Shown piece after piece: positions 14,282 to 24,995 of a stretch of DNA of 64,000 bases. The notes beneath the pieces are model-generated. The model saw only the letters and a program-made list of their open reading frames with translations. It did no database searches and was not told where the DNA came from. Origin of the DNA: an uncultured Anaeromusa sp. Its GTDB lineage: Bacteria; Bacillota; Negativicutes; Anaeromusales; Anaeromusaceae. The stretch is taken from the NCBI RefSeq assembly GCF_963668665.1, contig NZ_OY764902.1:2432001-2496000 (forward strand). The letters run 5' to 3'. Made by a program: the position numbers and the translations under genes. Each line of letters starts with the position of its first letter. Position 1 is the first letter of the stretch.

Positions 14282-14617
14282 ATGTCAGAAGCCAAATTGC
14301 ACGTCAAAAAAGGCGATAAAGTCATGGTCCTGTCCGGTAAGGACAAAGGAAAAACTGGTGCTGTAATTCAGGCGATTCCCAAAAAGGGAAAAGCTGTTGT
14401 AGAAGGCATCAACAAAGTAAAACGTCATACCAAACCGTCTCAAAGCAATCCTCAAGGGGGCATCATTGTGAAGGAAGCGCCGGTACATGCTGCGAAGCTG
14501 ATGCTGGTGTGTCCCGCTTGCGACAAAGCAACTCGGGTAAAAAGCAATGTGCTTGCTAACGGTGGTAAAGTTCGCGTTTGCAAAAAATGCGGCGAAACAA
14601 TTGACAAGGATAAATAA
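14282..14617 (+). CDS. rplX: 50S ribosomal protein L24, with C-terminal zinc-ribbon-like cysteines
   Basis: L24 is an assembly initiator of the large subunit and sits near the tunnel exit. The 111-aa protein has the KOW motif near residues 7-35 ([19 protein letters not shown]), then [18 protein letters not shown]. The C-terminal part carries two CxxC pairs (C77/C80 and C100/C103), a zinc-ribbon arrangement found in many Firmicutes L24 proteins. A clear AGGAGGG site precedes ATG 14282. Confidence 0.97.
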   Translation: MSEAKLHVKKGDKVMVLSGKDKGKTGAVIQAIPKKGKAVVEGINKVKRHTKPSQSNPQGGIIVKEAPVHAAKLMLVCPACDKATRVKSNVLANGGKVRVCKKCGETIDKDK

Positions 14618-14643
14618 CCCAGCACGAAAGGAGGGTACCACTT

Positions 14644-15183
14644 GTGGTCAGACTGAAAGAGAAATATACTAGCGAAGTCGCGAAAGCGATGATGGAAAAG
14701 TTCGGATACAAGAACGTCATGGAAATCCCTAAAATCGAAAAAGTTGTTTTGAATATGGGAATCGGCGAAGCAGTGGCCAATCCGAAAGTGATTGACTCTG
14801 CGGTAGCGGATATGACACTGATTTCCGGACAAAAACCGGTTGTCACTCGTGCTAAAAAATCCGTGGCTGCCTTTAAGATTCGTGCGGGTATGCCGATTGG
14901 CGCCAAAGTTACCTTGCGCGGTGAACGCATGTACTACTTTGTAGACAAGCTGTTCAATGTCGCATTGGCTCGTGTACGCGACTTCCGCGGTGTTAGCCCG
15001 AAGTCCTTTGACGGACGCGGCAACTACACCCTGGGCATCAAGGAACAACTGATTTTCCCCGAGATCGAGTACGACAAAGTCGACAAGATCCGCGGCATGG
15101 ATATAATCATTGTTACCACTGCCAAAACTGATGAAGAGGCGCGGGAACTGTTGAAGCTGATGGGCATGCCCTTCAGCGCGTAA
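14644..15183 (+). CDS. rplE: 50S ribosomal protein L5
   Basis: L5 binds 5S rRNA and forms an intersubunit bridge with S13 in the 30S head. The 179-aa product starts with GTG 14644 after GAAAGGAGGG and contains [35 protein letters not shown] and [20 protein letters not shown], all diagnostic. It is followed after 15 nt by the S14 gene. Confidence 0.98.
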   Translation: MVRLKEKYTSEVAKAMMEKFGYKNVMEIPKIEKVVLNMGIGEAVANPKVIDSAVADMTLISGQKPVVTRAKKSVAAFKIRAGMPIGAKVTLRGERMYYFVDKLFNVALARVRDFRGVSPKSFDGRGNYTLGIKEQLIFPEIEYDKVDKIRGMDIIIVTTAKTDEEARELLKLMGMPFSA

Positions 15184-15198
15184 AAAGGAGGGACAGTT

Positions 15199-15384
15199 GT
15201 GGCCAAGACAGCTTTGATTGAAAAATGGAAAAAAGAACCTAAATTCAAGGTTCGCAAATACAATCGCTGCAAGATTTGCGGTCGCCCGCATGCTTACATC
15301 CGCAAGTTCGAGATGTGCCGTATCTGCTTCCGGGAACTGAGCTATAAAGGCGCAATTCCGGGCGTTACGAAAGCTAGCTGGTAA
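15199..15384 (+). CDS. rpsZ: 30S ribosomal protein S14, zinc-binding (type Z)
   Basis: S14 completes the 30S head near S3 and S10. At 61 aa it is the short zinc-binding type, with a C-x2-C pair at C24/C27 and another at C40/C43 (CKICGRP, CRICFRE). It starts with GTG 15199 after AAAAGGAGGG and ends VTKASW. The type Z form in the spc operon is typical of Firmicutes; a zinc-free paralogue, if any, lies outside this window. Confidence 0.97.
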   Translation: MAKTALIEKWKKEPKFKVRKYNRCKICGRPHAYIRKFEMCRICFRELSYKGAIPGVTKASW

Positions 15385-15411
15385 CCAAGCACAGGAAGGA
15401 GGTTTGTTCTC

Positions 15412-15810
15412 ATGGTAATGACTGATCCGATCGCTGACATGCTTACCCGGATTCGTAATGCGAACTCGGTGCATCATGATAAAGTGGAGATCCCCGCTTC
15501 CAAAGTGAAGCAGGCGATGGCCGAAATTCTCAAACGCGAGGGTTTCATTAAGGACTATGATCTCGTCAACGACAATAAACAAGGCGTTCTTCGGTTGAGC
15601 CTCAAATACGGCCCGAACCGCGAGAAAGTCATCACCGGCCTCAAACGCATTTCCAAACCGGGATTGCGCGTATACGCGAAAAAAGAGCAGCTGCCCCGAG
15701 TTTTGGGCGGCCTCGGTATCGCCATTATTTCAACATCGCAGGGCATCATGACCGACAAGCAGGCTCGTCGCGAGGGCCTCGGCGGCGAAGTAGTCGCCTA
15801 CGTTTGGTAA
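15412..15810 (+). CDS. rpsH: 30S ribosomal protein S8
   Basis: S8 organises the central domain of 16S rRNA by binding h21/h25; in enterobacteria it is the spc operon repressor. The 132-aa product begins [18 protein letters not shown] and ends SRQ-type [21 protein letters not shown] followed by VAYVW. ATG 15418 is an in-frame alternative; AAGGAGG (15396-15402) fits ATG 15412 best. Confidence 0.98.
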   Translation: MVMTDPIADMLTRIRNANSVHHDKVEIPASKVKQAMAEILKREGFIKDYDLVNDNKQGVLRLSLKYGPNREKVITGLKRISKPGLRVYAKKEQLPRVLGGLGIAIISTSQGIMTDKQARREGLGGEVVAYVW

Positions 15811-15838
15811 GAAGTTCTGTCTCTAGGAGGTGTAATAC

Positions 15839-16387
15839 ATGTCGCGTATTGGTAGAATGCCTATCACTATTCCGGCAGGCGTAACCATCAATTTGGATGG
15901 CAACGTTGTCACAGTGAAAGGCCCTAAAGGCGAACTGACGCGTGAAGTCGCCAAAGCTTTGACGATTAAAATCGAAGAAAACACGCTGACTGTTGAGCGT
16001 CCCAGTGATGTGAAGGAACATCGTTCCTTGCACGGTCTCACTCGTACGTTGATCAACAATATGGTTGTGGGCGTAACGGAAGGCTTTACCAAGACCTTGG
16101 AAATCAATGGTGTTGGTTATCGCGCCGCTAAGTCCGGCAATAAAGTAACCCTTTCTCTTGGCTTTTCCCATCCTGTCGAGGTTGAGCCTCCCCAGGGTCT
16201 TGCGTTGGATGTGCCTGCTCCGAATAGAATCGTAGTTTCAGGCATCAACAAAGAGGCTGTGGGCGCCCTGGCGGCGAAGATTCGCGGTTACCGCGAGCCA
16301 GAACCGTACAAAGGCAAAGGCATCAAGTACGAAGGCGAAGTAGTTCGTCGCAAAGTCGGTAAAGCCGGCGGCAAGGGTAAGAAGTAA
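15839..16387 (+). CDS. rplF: 50S ribosomal protein L6
   Basis: L6 supports the sarcin-ricin loop region used by translational GTPases and is also a known site of gentamicin-resistance changes. The 182-aa sequence begins [15 protein letters not shown] and ends with the signature [36 protein letters not shown] precedes ATG 15839. Confidence 0.98.
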   Translation: MSRIGRMPITIPAGVTINLDGNVVTVKGPKGELTREVAKALTIKIEENTLTVERPSDVKEHRSLHGLTRTLINNMVVGVTEGFTKTLEINGVGYRAAKSGNKVTLSLGFSHPVEVEPPQGLALDVPAPNRIVVSGINKEAVGALAAKIRGYREPEPYKGKGIKYEGEVVRRKVGKAGGKGKK

Positions 16388-16412
16388 GCCATAGGCGAAA
16401 GGAGTGAACACA

Positions 16413-16781
16413 GTGCTTCGTAAACCTGTAAAAAACGATTCGCGGCAGAAGCGCCACCTGCGGGTGCGCAAAAACGTCAGCGGCACAGCGGCTAAACCCC
16501 GTTTGAATGTGTTCCGCAGCCTGCATCATATTTATGCGCAAATCATTGATGATGTGGCAGGCGTAACGTTGGTTTCTGCCAGCACCATGGATAAAGACAT
16601 TCGGGAACAAGTCGCCAAAGGCGGCAATTGTGAAGCGTCCAAGCTGGTTGGCGCTGCCGTAGCCAAGCGTGCTCTTGAGAAAGGTATTTCTCAAGTAGTA
16701 TTTGATCGCGGCGGTTACATCTACCATGGTCGCGTAGCTGCTTTAGCGCAAAGTGCGCGTGAAGCTGGGCTGCAATTCTAA
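16413..16781 (+). CDS. rplR: 50S ribosomal protein L18
   Basis: L18 binds 5S rRNA and anchors the central protuberance with L5. The 122-aa protein reads [20 protein letters not shown] from GTG 16413 and includes [21 protein letters not shown] and [20 protein letters not shown]. An in-frame GTG at 16404 overlaps the AAAGGAG ribosome binding site, so the downstream GTG is chosen. Confidence 0.97.
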   Translation: MLRKPVKNDSRQKRHLRVRKNVSGTAAKPRLNVFRSLHHIYAQIIDDVAGVTLVSASTMDKDIREQVAKGGNCEASKLVGAAVAKRALEKGISQVVFDRGGYIYHGRVAALAQSAREAGLQF

Positions 16782-16801
16782 GAGGACAAGGAGGTACAGT
16801 C

Positions 16802-17302
16802 ATGGCCAAAATTGACCATACATCCCTCGACCTGCAGGAAAAAGTGGTTTTCATTAACCGCGTAGCCAAGGTCGTCAAGGGTGGTCGCCGCTTCTCCTTC
16901 AGTGCCCTGGTCGTCGTGGGCGATGAGAACGGTCATGTCGGCGCAGGCCTCGGCAAAGCTGGGGAAGTTCCGGAAGCCATCCGTAAAGGCGTTGAAGACG
17001 CCAAGAAAAATCTCATTAAGGTGCCGATTGTCGGTACTACAATTCCTCATCAAATTCTCGGTGTGTTCGGCGCAGGCAAAGTTCTGCTGAAACCTGCTTC
17101 CGAAGGTACCGGTGTTATTGCTGGCGGCCCTGCCCGTGCGGTATTGGAGCTGGCTGGTATTCACGACATTCTCACCAAGTCGCTGGGTTCTTCGAATCCC
17201 AACAACATGGTGCGTGCTACTCTTCGCGGTCTTGAACAGCTGAAGAGAGCCGAAGAAGTGGCGGCTCTGCGTGGCAAGTCCGTGCAGGAACTGCTGGGCT
17301 AA
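16802..17302 (+). CDS. rpsE: 30S ribosomal protein S5
   Basis: S5 lies near the decoding site and mRNA entry and influences translational fidelity and spectinomycin sensitivity. The 166-aa protein holds the N-terminal dsRBD-like domain ([21 protein letters not shown], then [20 protein letters not shown]) and the C-terminal domain with [20 protein letters not shown] and [19 protein letters not shown]. The spectinomycin loop residues around VKGGRR are intact. Confidence 0.98.
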   Translation: MAKIDHTSLDLQEKVVFINRVAKVVKGGRRFSFSALVVVGDENGHVGAGLGKAGEVPEAIRKGVEDAKKNLIKVPIVGTTIPHQILGVFGAGKVLLKPASEGTGVIAGGPARAVLELAGIHDILTKSLGSSNPNNMVRATLRGLEQLKRAEEVAALRGKSVQELLG

Positions 17303-17314
17303 GGAGGAGAAACA

Positions 17315-17500
17315 ATGGCGAAACTCAACATTAAGCTGACGCGTAGCCTGATCGGTCGTCCTGAAGACCAGCGTGCCACTGTAAAAGCTCTGGGTCTCGG
17401 GAAGATCAACAGCTGCGTTGAGCAGGAAGATACCCCTGTTATCCGCGGTATGATCCGCAAAGTAGAACATCTAGTTACTGTTGAAGAACAGCAAAACTAA
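17315..17500 (+). CDS. rpmD: 50S ribosomal protein L30
   Basis: L30 is a small (61 aa) prokaryotic large-subunit protein. The sequence [20 protein letters not shown] followed by [19 protein letters not shown] is characteristic, with a normal ending [20 protein letters not shown] precedes ATG 17315, 12 nt after rpsE, in the usual rpsE-rpmD-rplO order. Confidence 0.96.
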   Translation: MAKLNIKLTRSLIGRPEDQRATVKALGLGKINSCVEQEDTPVIRGMIRKVEHLVTVEEQQN

Positions 17501-17519
17501 ACGAGAGGAGGCGCTAACG

Positions 17520-17960
17520 ATGAAATTGCATGAATTAGCTCCGGTGCCCGGCTCGAAAAAGACCCGCACTCGCCTTGGCCGCGGCCTTGGTTCCGGTCTG
17601 GGAAAAACTTCTGGCAAAGGTCATAAAGGCCAGAAGGCTCGCAGCGGCGGCGGTACTCGCCCTGGCTTTGAAGGCGGTCAAAAGCCTTTATACCTGCGGC
17701 TTCCTAAACGCGGTTTTTATAACAAGTTTGGGAAAGAGTACGCCGAAGTGAACGTGGCTACCTTGAATCGGTTTGAAGCCGGCGCAGAGGTGGATCCAGT
17801 GGCCCTTGTGGAAGCTGGCATTCTAAAGAACGTTCATGATGGCGTGCGTGTTCTTGGCGGCGGCGAGTTGACCGTAGCGTTGACCGTAAAGGCCAATGGG
17901 TTCACCAAGTCGGCTATTGCCAAGATCGAAGCTGCCGGCGGAAAAGTCGAGGTGTTCTAG
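17520..17960 (+). CDS. rplO: 50S ribosomal protein L15
   Basis: L15 is an assembly protein with an extended basic N-terminal arm that penetrates 23S rRNA. The 146-aa product starts [20 protein letters not shown] and shows the glycine-rich arm [20 protein letters not shown]. The upstream in-frame start at 17481 lies in rpmD and is ignored because GAGAGGAGG sits just before ATG 17520. Its TAG is immediately followed by the secY GTG. Confidence 0.97.
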   Translation: MKLHELAPVPGSKKTRTRLGRGLGSGLGKTSGKGHKGQKARSGGGTRPGFEGGQKPLYLRLPKRGFYNKFGKEYAEVNVATLNRFEAGAEVDPVALVEAGILKNVHDGVRVLGGGELTVALTVKANGFTKSAIAKIEAAGGKVEVF

Positions 17961-19217
17961 GTGCTTGCAGCCCTGTCGAACGTTTTTCAGATTCCTGAGT
18001 TGCGCCAGAAGATCGTCTTTACGCTGATCATGTTTCTGGTGTTCCGGGCTGGCACTCACATCCCTGTACCTGGTGTCGATGCAGCCGTGATTGAAGAGCT
18101 GTTTACCAGCGGCAATCTGTTTGGACTGTTGGACCTGTTTGCTGGCGGTGCGCTGAGCAAGTTTTCCATTTTCGCGATGAGTATAACCCCTTACATCAAT
18201 GCTTCCATTATCATGCAATTGCTGACAGTGGTCGTTCCGACCTTTGAACGGTGGAGCAAAGAAGGGCAAGAGGGTCGGAAAAAACTGACCCAAATCACGC
18301 GTTACGGTACAGTAGTGTTAGGGTTTATGCAGGCTTTGGGCATGGCTCTTGGCTTGAAGCACGCGATCATCAATCCAGGCATCGGCTCTATTCTTCTGAT
18401 TGCCCTCACGCTGACGGCAGGGACAACCTTCTTGATGTGGCTGGGTGAACAGATAACCGAAAAAGGGATTGGCAATGGTATTTCGCTGATCATCTTTGCG
18501 GGGATTGTTTCCCGCCTTCCAGATGGCATCTACGTTATTTATCAGTATTTCGAAGCTGGCACGGTCGGCTTGTTTAAACTGTTGTTGTTCTTAACGATTG
18601 CGATAGCCATGATTGTTTTGGTTATTGCCATCCAACAAGGGCAGCGGCGCATTCCGGTACAGTATGCTAAACGGGTAGTTGGCCGCAAGATGTACGGCGG
18701 TCATTCCACCCATATCCCGCTGAAGGTTAACCAGGCGGGAGTTATTCCGATAATCTTTGCGTCATCCGTGCTCATGTTTCCGGTAACTATCGCCCAGTTT
18801 ATTGATGTGGAATGGGTGAAAACGGTGGCGGGATGGTTTGCGTGGGGAACGCCGCTGCAGACAACTCTGTATGCGCTTTTAATCCTGTTTTTCACGTATT
18901 TCTATACTGCGGTTACCTTTAACGTCTCGGATATGGCAGAGAATATGAAAAAACACGGCGGTTTTATTCCAGGTCTGCGTCCAGGAAAACCGACCGCTGA
19001 TTATCTGGACCGCGTCATGACTCGGATCACCCTGGCAGGTTCGCTGTTCTTGGCTCTGATCGCCATTTTGCCGAACTTTGTAGTGTGGGCGACAGATATC
19101 CAGGGCGTTTACTTCGGTGGCACAGCCCTCCTCATTGTTGTGGGTGTGGCGCTGGACACAATGAAGCAAATAGAGTCGCTCGTATTGATGCGGCACTATC
19201 AAGGCTTTATGAAGTAA
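17961..19217 (+). CDS. secY: Protein translocase subunit SecY
   Basis: SecY is the channel of the Sec translocon in the cytoplasmic membrane. The 418-aa protein has about ten hydrophobic helices, the plug-containing first loop (GTHIPVPGVDAAVIEELF), the family signature YINASIIMQLL, and the cytoplasmic loops GQRRIPVQYAKRVVGRKMYG and KKHGGFIPGLRPGKPTADYL used by SecA and ribosomes. It starts with GTG 17961 directly abutting the rplO stop; the ribosome binding site GAGGTG lies inside rplO, so expression is probably coupled. Confidence 0.98.
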   Translation: MLAALSNVFQIPELRQKIVFTLIMFLVFRAGTHIPVPGVDAAVIEELFTSGNLFGLLDLFAGGALSKFSIFAMSITPYINASIIMQLLTVVVPTFERWSKEGQEGRKKLTQITRYGTVVLGFMQALGMALGLKHAIINPGIGSILLIALTLTAGTTFLMWLGEQITEKGIGNGISLIIFAGIVSRLPDGIYVIYQYFEAGTVGLFKLLLFLTIAIAMIVLVIAIQQGQRRIPVQYAKRVVGRKMYGGHSTHIPLKVNQAGVIPIIFASSVLMFPVTIAQFIDVEWVKTVAGWFAWGTPLQTTLYALLILFFTYFYTAVTFNVSDMAENMKKHGGFIPGLRPGKPTADYLDRVMTRITLAGSLFLALIAILPNFVVWATDIQGVYFGGTALLIVVGVALDTMKQIESLVLMRHYQGFMK

Positions 19218-19877
<660 letters not shown>

Positions 19878-19879
19878 CG

Positions 19880-20626
19880 ATGATTGTCCTGAAAAGTCAA
19901 CAGGAAATCGCCTACATGCGTGAAGCTGGGCGGATTGTGGCGGAAACGCTGGAACTCATCCGGCAAGCGGTGAAACCGGACGTGACGACACAAGAACTGG
20001 ATCGAATCGCCGACGAATACATTCGCGAACGCGGTGCAATCCCGGCATTCAAAGGGTATAATGGTTTTCCCGGCAGTATCTGCGCTTCGGTAAACGAAGA
20101 AGTAGTACATGGAATTCCAGGGCCGAGGAAACTTAAGAACGGCGATATCATCAGCGTTGACATCGGTACGTTGATTAATGGATTTTATGGCGATGCAGCC
20201 ATGACCTTCCCTGTAGGGGAGGTTGCTCCGGAAGTAGCGCAGCTGCTGAAGGTGACGGAAGAATCGCTTTATAAAGGTATTGCTCAAGCAGTGGCTGATC
20301 AGCGTCTCTATGATATCTCACATGCTGTTCAAATTCATGCGGAAGAATTTGGTTATGGAGTAGTGCGCGACTATGTGGGACATGGCATTGGTCGCAAGAT
20401 GCATGAAGATCCGCAAATTCCCAACTACGGCGCTCCCGGGCGCGGCCCGCGGCTGAAGCCTGGCATGACTCTGGCGATTGAACCCATGATTAACATGGGG
20501 ACATATGAAGTAAAAACCCTGCGGGACAACTGGACCGTTATTACTAGGGACAAAAAATGGTCGGCTCATTTTGAGCATACCATTGCTGTAACTGATGGCG
20601 AACCGGAAATTTTGACACGTTTGTGA
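19880..20626 (+). CDS. map: Type I methionine aminopeptidase
   Basis: It removes the initiator methionine from nascent proteins. The 248-aa enzyme shows the five metal ligands of the family: D94 (ISVDIG), D105 (YGDAAMTF), the His of [12 protein letters not shown], the Glu of LAIEPMI and the Glu near the C-terminus in [14 protein letters not shown] (the preceding FEH). It starts at ATG 19880, 2 nt after adk. The next 170 bp to infA lack a recognisable gene. Confidence 0.98.
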   Translation: MIVLKSQQEIAYMREAGRIVAETLELIRQAVKPDVTTQELDRIADEYIRERGAIPAFKGYNGFPGSICASVNEEVVHGIPGPRKLKNGDIISVDIGTLINGFYGDAAMTFPVGEVAPEVAQLLKVTEESLYKGIAQAVADQRLYDISHAVQIHAEEFGYGVVRDYVGHGIGRKMHEDPQIPNYGAPGRGPRLKPGMTLAIEPMINMGTYEVKTLRDNWTVITRDKKWSAHFEHTIAVTDGEPEILTRL

Positions 20627-20795
20627 ACGAAATGACTGCAGGAAAAGTGTATAGCTTGCTAAACGGCGGCTATGCACGGCAACGGCGTCTGGACCGGTCG
20701 TTTTTGCGGCTGGCCGGACGGACGAAGCCATTTGTCAGCGGATTGCGGGCAGGATGGCACAACAGGTGTAAGAAGCGGGCGAGGAGGGAGATCTC
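20627..20795 (+). other. map-infA gap without a recognisable gene
   Basis: In many Firmicutes a short KOW-domain RNA-binding protein is encoded here. A 63-codon frame does exist (GTG 20623 to 20814), but it starts inside the map stop, ends inside infA, has no clear ribosome binding site and shows no KOW-type pattern. The other two forward frames are also interrupted. It could be a decayed gene or plain spacer. Confidence 0.35.
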
Positions 20796-21014
20796 GTGTC
20801 CAAACAAGATGTAATTGAAGTAGAAGGTACGGTAGTTGAGGCATTGCCAAACGCCATGTTTCAAGTTAAACTGGAAAATGGACATGTCGTGCTGGCGCAT
20901 GTTTCCGGTAAGATTCGGATGCATTTTATTCGCATCCTGCCGGGAGATCGTGTTACTGTTGAATTAACACCGTACGATTTGAAGCGCGGCCGTATTACCT
21001 ATCGCTTTAAATAG
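20796..21014 (+). CDS. infA: Translation initiation factor IF-1
   Basis: IF-1 is an OB-fold protein that occupies the ribosomal A site during initiation. The 72-aa product reads [20 protein letters not shown] and ends with [20 protein letters not shown] followed by FK, which are invariant blocks. It starts with GTG 20796 preceded by GGGAGATCTC and GAGGAGGG slightly further upstream. rpmJ follows, as in other Firmicutes. Confidence 0.98.
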   Translation: MSKQDVIEVEGTVVEALPNAMFQVKLENGHVVLAHVSGKIRMHFIRILPGDRVTVELTPYDLKRGRITYRFK

Positions 21015-21065
21015 GCGGATAACGGGGCAGCCCGTCGGGCTGCGCAGAGAAGGAGGCCAAGGCAA

Positions 21066-21179
21066 ATGAAAGTAAGACCTTCGGTGAAGACCATTTGCGA
21101 AAAATGCAAAGTCATCAAGCGTCATGGCCATGTCATGGTCATTTGTGAAAATCCGAAGCATAAACAAAAACAAGGTTAG
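21066..21179 (+). CDS. rpmJ: 50S ribosomal protein L36, zinc type
   Basis: L36 is the smallest large-subunit protein and stabilises 23S domains near the factor-binding region. Translation from ATG 21066 to TAG 21177-21179 gives 37 aa: [20 protein letters not shown] and a tail ending HKQKQG. The zinc ligands C11, C14, C27 and H32 are all present. AGAAGGAGG precedes the start, and the gene sits between infA and rpsM as expected. Confidence 0.96.
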   Translation: MKVRPSVKTICEKCKVIKRHGHVMVICENPKHKQKQG

Positions 21180-21193
21180 GAGGTGGCTGTTCG

Positions 21194-21565
21194 ATGGCAC
21201 GTATTGCCGGTGTGGATTTGCCGCGCGATAAGCGCGTGGAAATCTCTTTGACATACATCTATGGAGTTGGGCCGACTTTGTCCAGTGAAATCCTGGCTGC
21301 AGCGGGAATCAATCCTGATACTCGCACCAGGGATCTAACGGAAGAAGAAGTAGCTAAACTTCGTGAACTGATTGACAAAAACTACAAGGTCGAAGGCGAC
21401 CTGCGGCGTGAACAGCAGCTCAATATCAAGCGTTTGATTGAGATTGGCTCATACCGTGGCCGCCGTCACCGCATAGGCTTGCCTGTGCGTGGACAGAACA
21501 CGAAGAACAATGCCCGCACTCGCAAAGGTCCTAAGCGGACTGTTGGCGCCAAGAAGAAAAAATAA
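21194..21565 (+). CDS. rpsM: 30S ribosomal protein S13
   Basis: S13 is in the 30S head, forms bridges with L5 and contacts P-site tRNA through its C-terminal tail. The 123-aa product starts [20 protein letters not shown], carries the helix-two-turn-helix region and ends with the basic tail [27 protein letters not shown] overlaps the end of rpmJ. Confidence 0.98.
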   Translation: MARIAGVDLPRDKRVEISLTYIYGVGPTLSSEILAAAGINPDTRTRDLTEEEVAKLRELIDKNYKVEGDLRREQQLNIKRLIEIGSYRGRRHRIGLPVRGQNTKNNARTRKGPKRTVGAKKKK

Positions 21566-21587
21566 TCCGTAAAGGAGGGAAACACGC

Positions 21588-21980
21588 GTGGTAGCGAAAA
21601 AAGTTGTTAGAACCAAAAGAAGAGAACGGAAAAACGTTGAGCATGGTCATGCTCACATCCGCTCTACTTTCAATAATACCATCGTCACCATCACCGATAC
21701 CAAAGGCAATACTCTTTCCTGGGCTAGTGCCGGCGGCCTTGGTTTCCGCGGCTCCCGCAAGAGCACTCCTTTTGCGGCACAGATGGCTGCAGAAGCCGCT
21801 GCCAAGGTAGCTATGGAACATGGTCTCAAGCAGGTGGAAGTGTTTGTAAAGGGTCCTGGATCAGGACGTGAAGCGGCGATCCGCTCTTTGCAGGCATCTG
21901 GTTTGGAAGTAAACCTGATCAAGGACGTTACTCCCATTCCACATAACGGTTGCCGTCCGCCCAAGCGGAGAAGAGTATAA
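21588..21980 (+). CDS. rpsK: 30S ribosomal protein S11
   Basis: S11 lies on the 30S platform, contacts the anti-Shine-Dalgarno end of 16S rRNA and helps E-site fidelity. The 130-aa product (GTG start 21588 after AAAGGAGGG) contains [37 protein letters not shown] and the ending [18 protein letters not shown], which is virtually invariant in the family. Confidence 0.98.
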   Translation: MVAKKVVRTKRRERKNVEHGHAHIRSTFNNTIVTITDTKGNTLSWASAGGLGFRGSRKSTPFAAQMAAEAAAKVAMEHGLKQVEVFVKGPGSGREAAIRSLQASGLEVNLIKDVTPIPHNGCRPPKRRRV

Positions 21981-22003
21981 TTTTCGGGAGGTGTTGAAGA
22001 GGA

Positions 22004-22639
22004 ATGGCTAGATATACGGGTCCTGTGTGCAGACTTTGCCGCCGTGAAGGCGCGAAGCTCTACCTCAAAGGTGATAAATGCTATGGCGACAAGTGCGCGT
22101 TCACGAAACGTGCCTACGCTCCCGGCCAGCACGGCCAAGGACGTAAAAAGGTTTCGGAATATGGCTTGCAGCTGCGTGAAAAGCAAAAAGCCCGCCGGAT
22201 TTACGGCATTCTGGAAGGTCAGTTCCGGAAATACTTTGATCGCGCTGAGCGTACTAAAGGTATTACCGGTGAAAACTTGCTGGTTCTGCTGGAGCGTCGT
22301 TTAGACAATGCGGTTTTCCGCATGGGTTTTGCGGCTAGCCGCAACCAAGCTCGCCAGTTGGTTCGTCATGGTCTCATGACTGTGAACGGCCGTCGGGTAA
22401 ATATTCCTTCCTTCCAGGTTCGTGTTGGCGACGTAGTTGCTGTACATGAAACCAGCATGGAATCTCCGATCATCAAAATGATGATTGAAACTTACGGCAG
22501 CAAGACAGTTCCTGCATGGGTTGAAGACGTTACGGTGACCCCTGAGGCGGTTAGCGCCAAAGTGGCTCGCTTCCCCAGCCGAGAAGAGATCGACTGCCCC
22601 ATTGTGGAACATCTCATCGTCGAGCTCTACTCGCGTTAA
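22004..22639 (+). CDS. rpsD: 30S ribosomal protein S4, zinc-binding form
   Basis: S4 is a primary 16S-binding protein that nucleates 30S assembly, and with S5 it controls accuracy. The 211-aa protein has four N-terminal cysteines (C9, C12, C26, C31) that form the zinc site known from Geobacillus S4, followed by the S4 RNA-binding domain [20 protein letters not shown]. In Bacillus S4 represses its own synthesis; here it is inside the alpha operon between S11 and RpoA. Confidence 0.98.
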   Translation: MARYTGPVCRLCRREGAKLYLKGDKCYGDKCAFTKRAYAPGQHGQGRKKVSEYGLQLREKQKARRIYGILEGQFRKYFDRAERTKGITGENLLVLLERRLDNAVFRMGFAASRNQARQLVRHGLMTVNGRRVNIPSFQVRVGDVVAVHETSMESPIIKMMIETYGSKTVPAWVEDVTVTPEAVSAKVARFPSREEIDCPIVEHLIVELYSR

Positions 22640-22694
22640 TGTCCTTTCTGTGGCATAGCGTAGTAGCAACGCGCGAAGAGGAGGTCGCTTCCTA

Positions 22695-23648
22695 ATGATG
22701 GAAATCGAAAAGCCAAGAATTGAAATTGTCGAAAGCCGTGAAGACAATCGCTATGGCAAATTTGTTTGTGAACCATTGGAACGCGGTTATGGTACTACCC
22801 TCGGTAATAGTTTGCGGCGCATTTTGTTATCGTCGTTGACTGGTGCGGCAGTTACCTCTGTGCGCATTGAAGGCGTGGATCATGAGTTTTCCGTAGTTCC
22901 CGGAGTGCGAGAAGATGTCACCGACATCATCCTCAATCTCAAAGAGCTGCGTTTAAAAATGTACACTGACGAGCCGGTTGTACTTCGTATTGAAGTCGAT
23001 GGTGAGAAAAGTGTTACCGCAGCTGACATTATCGCTAGTTCAGATGTGGAAATCCTCAACCCGGAAAAGCATATTGCCACTGTTGGCCAAGGTGCTTCTT
23101 TACGGATGGAGATTGTCGCTGAAAAAGGCCGCGGCTATGTTCCGGCTGATAAGAACAAGAAAAGCGATCATGTCATTGGCGTGATTCCTATCGATTCCAT
23201 TTTTTCGCCGATTCAGCGCGTCAATTATGCCATTGCTGACACTCGTGTAGGCAATGTAACTGACTATGACAAGCTGACGCTGGAAGTATGGACCGATGGC
23301 AGTATCAAGCCGGAAGAAGCAATCAGTAAATCGGCAACGATCATGATTGCACATTTGAAACTCTTCCAAAACATGGCAGGCGAAGTGCCGGAAGAAGAAG
23401 GACCGGAAAGTGGTTTTGCCAAGGAGCCGGAAGACGGCCCCAATTTGGAAATGACCATCGAAGATCTGGATTTATCGGTACGTTCTTATAACTGCTTGAA
23501 GCGGGCTGGCATTAATACAGTAGCTGAGCTGACGCAAAAAACGGAAGACGATATGATGAAAGTCCGTAACTTGGGCCGTAAATCCCTGGAAGAAGTGAAG
23601 AAAAAGCTTGTAGAACTGGGATCAGGTCTTAAGGAAACGGAAGAATAA
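22695..23648 (+). CDS. rpoA: RNA polymerase alpha subunit
   Basis: Alpha is the assembly platform of RNA polymerase and contacts UP elements and activators. The 317-aa protein has the NTD dimerisation region ([20 protein letters not shown]), an acidic linker ([18 protein letters not shown]) and the CTD with [20 protein letters not shown] and [25 protein letters not shown] precedes ATG 22695. It is flanked by rpsD and rplQ as in nearly all bacteria. Confidence 0.99.
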   Translation: MMEIEKPRIEIVESREDNRYGKFVCEPLERGYGTTLGNSLRRILLSSLTGAAVTSVRIEGVDHEFSVVPGVREDVTDIILNLKELRLKMYTDEPVVLRIEVDGEKSVTAADIIASSDVEILNPEKHIATVGQGASLRMEIVAEKGRGYVPADKNKKSDHVIGVIPIDSIFSPIQRVNYAIADTRVGNVTDYDKLTLEVWTDGSIKPEEAISKSATIMIAHLKLFQNMAGEVPEEEGPESGFAKEPEDGPNLEMTIEDLDLSVRSYNCLKRAGINTVAELTQKTEDDMMKVRNLGRKSLEEVKKKLVELGSGLKETEE

Positions 23649-23666
23649 GGAGGAGGGACGAGAAGA

Positions 23667-24002
23667 ATGGCCTATCGTAAACTGGGACGCGATTCTAGCG
23701 CCCGTAAGGCGCTCTTCCGCAGCCTGCTGACTTCCTTCTTTGCGCATGAGCGCATCGAGACGACTGAGGCGAAAGCCAAAGAAGTCAGCGGTCTGGCTGA
23801 AAAAATGATTACCTTGGCGAAAAAGGGTGACCTTCATGCCCGTCGTCAAGTGTTGGTCTGGGTAGACGAAGAAGTTACGAAGAAATTGTTTGACACCATC
23901 GCCCCGAAATACGCAGAACGGCAAGGTGGCTACACTCGGGTGCTGAAATTAGGCCCCCGTCGTGGCGACGCTGCGCCGATGGCGATTCTCGAGTTGGTGT
24001 AA
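23667..24002 (+). CDS. rplQ: 50S ribosomal protein L17
   Basis: L17 lies at the base of the large subunit near the tunnel exit. The 111-aa protein starts [20 protein letters not shown] and ends [18 protein letters not shown]. It is the last gene of the S10-spc-alpha run; two hairpins follow at once. Confidence 0.98.
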   Translation: MAYRKLGRDSSARKALFRSLLTSFFAHERIETTEAKAKEVSGLAEKMITLAKKGDLHARRQVLVWVDEEVTKKLFDTIAPKYAERQGGYTRVLKLGPRRGDAAPMAILELV

Positions 24003-24010
24003 CTGCATGG

Positions 24011-24034
24011 GGCGACCGGATGGTCGCCTTTCTT
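24011..24034 (+). terminator. Intrinsic terminator after rplQ
   Basis: The arms GGCGACC (24011-24017) and GGTCGCC (24022-24028) enclose the tetraloop GGAT and are followed by TTTCTTT. This compact hairpin begins 8 nt after the rplQ stop. Confidence 0.8.
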
Positions 24035-24039
24035 TGCCA

Positions 24040-24086
24040 CAGGCACGGAAGATCATCTGTTAGTGTGATTTTTCGTGCCTGTTTTT
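24040..24086 (+). terminator. Second terminator-like hairpin after rplQ
   Basis: CAGGCACG (24040-24047) pairs with CGTGCCTG (24074-24081), with extra pairing inside the loop (GATCA / TGATT), followed by TTTTTG. It sits between the ribosomal operon and the ECF transporter genes, so read-through past the first terminator would be caught here. Confidence 0.75.
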
Positions 24087-24158
24087 GTCGTATAAGTAAA
24101 CCGGAATATTTTTGTGGTTAACTTGTCGATGGCAAAACCAAGGAAGGGAAGAAAACGT

Positions 24159-24995
24159 TTGGAACCGTTCATTTGCCTGGAAAAGCTAAGTCATAGCTAT
24201 CAGGGCCTTAAAAATGAAATTGCCTATGCTTTGGCAGAGGTGGATTTGGTGATTCAGCCGGGAGAGTTTGTAGCCATCATCGGTACAAACGGTTCCGGTA
24301 AATCCACGCTGGCTAAGCATTTGAACGCCCTGCTCTTGCCGACCGAAGGACGCTGTTTGGTAGCAGGCCGTGATACGAGGGAAGCCGAGCAACTTTGGCA
24401 GATTCGCCAACAGGTTGGCATGGTGTTTCAAAACCCCGACAACCAGCTAGTGGCGACGCTAGTAGAGGAAGATGTGGCCTTCGGGCCGGAAAATCTGGGC
24501 GTACCCACAGTGGAAATTGTTAGTCGGGTTGAGCAAGCTTTGGCGCAAGTGGGCATGAGCGACTATCGTCAGCATGCGCCGCATTTGCTGTCCGGAGGTC
24601 AGAAGCAGCGGGTTGCTATTGCCGGTGTATTAGCCATGCAGCCGGTTTGTCTGGTGTTGGATGAGCCAACAGCGATGTTGGATCCCCAAGGGCGTCAGGA
24701 GGTTTTGCAAACCGTTTGCGACTTGCATCGGCAGCAGGGCATTACTGTTGTTTATATTACTCATTTTATGGAAGAAGCAGTAGCCGCTGATCGGGTCGTT
24801 GTTATGGACAAGGGGCGAATCGTAGCGAACGGGACGCCGGAGGAAATTTTCTGCCAGGTTCCTCGCTTGAAAGAAATGGGCTTAGATGTGCCCGTGGCGG
24901 CGGAAGTAGCTTGGCATTTGCAGCAGCAGGGGCTGTTGGCGGTAACAAGCCCTATAATTACAGACGAAGCGTTGGTGAAAGCATTATGTCCCTAG
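24159..24995 (+). CDS. ecfA1: ECF transporter ATPase subunit A1
   Basis: This is one of two ATPases of the energy-coupling factor module, which powers uptake of vitamins or metals by separately encoded S components. It shows Walker [30 protein letters not shown], signature LSGGQKQR, Walker [13 protein letters not shown] and the switch His ([10 protein letters not shown]). The frame is open to 24114, with ATG at 24129, but AAGGAAGGGAAG (24140-24152) best serves TTG 24159 ([15 protein letters not shown]); the start is uncertain among these. It overlaps ecfA2 by 10 nt. Confidence 0.93.
   Translation: MEPFICLEKLSHSYQGLKNEIAYALAEVDLVIQPGEFVAIIGTNGSGKSTLAKHLNALLLPTEGRCLVAGRDTREAEQLWQIRQQVGMVFQNPDNQLVATLVEEDVAFGPENLGVPTVEIVSRVEQALAQVGMSDYRQHAPHLLSGGQKQRVAIAGVLAMQPVCLVLDEPTAMLDPQGRQEVLQTVCDLHRQQGITVVYITHFMEEAVAADRVVVMDKGRIVANGTPEEIFCQVPRLKEMGLDVPVAAEVAWHLQQQGLLAVTSPIITDEALVKALCP

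Noticed and set aside
20623-20814. 63-codon frame between map and infA
   Set aside because: It begins in the map stop, ends within infA, and has no ribosome binding site or recognisable domain.
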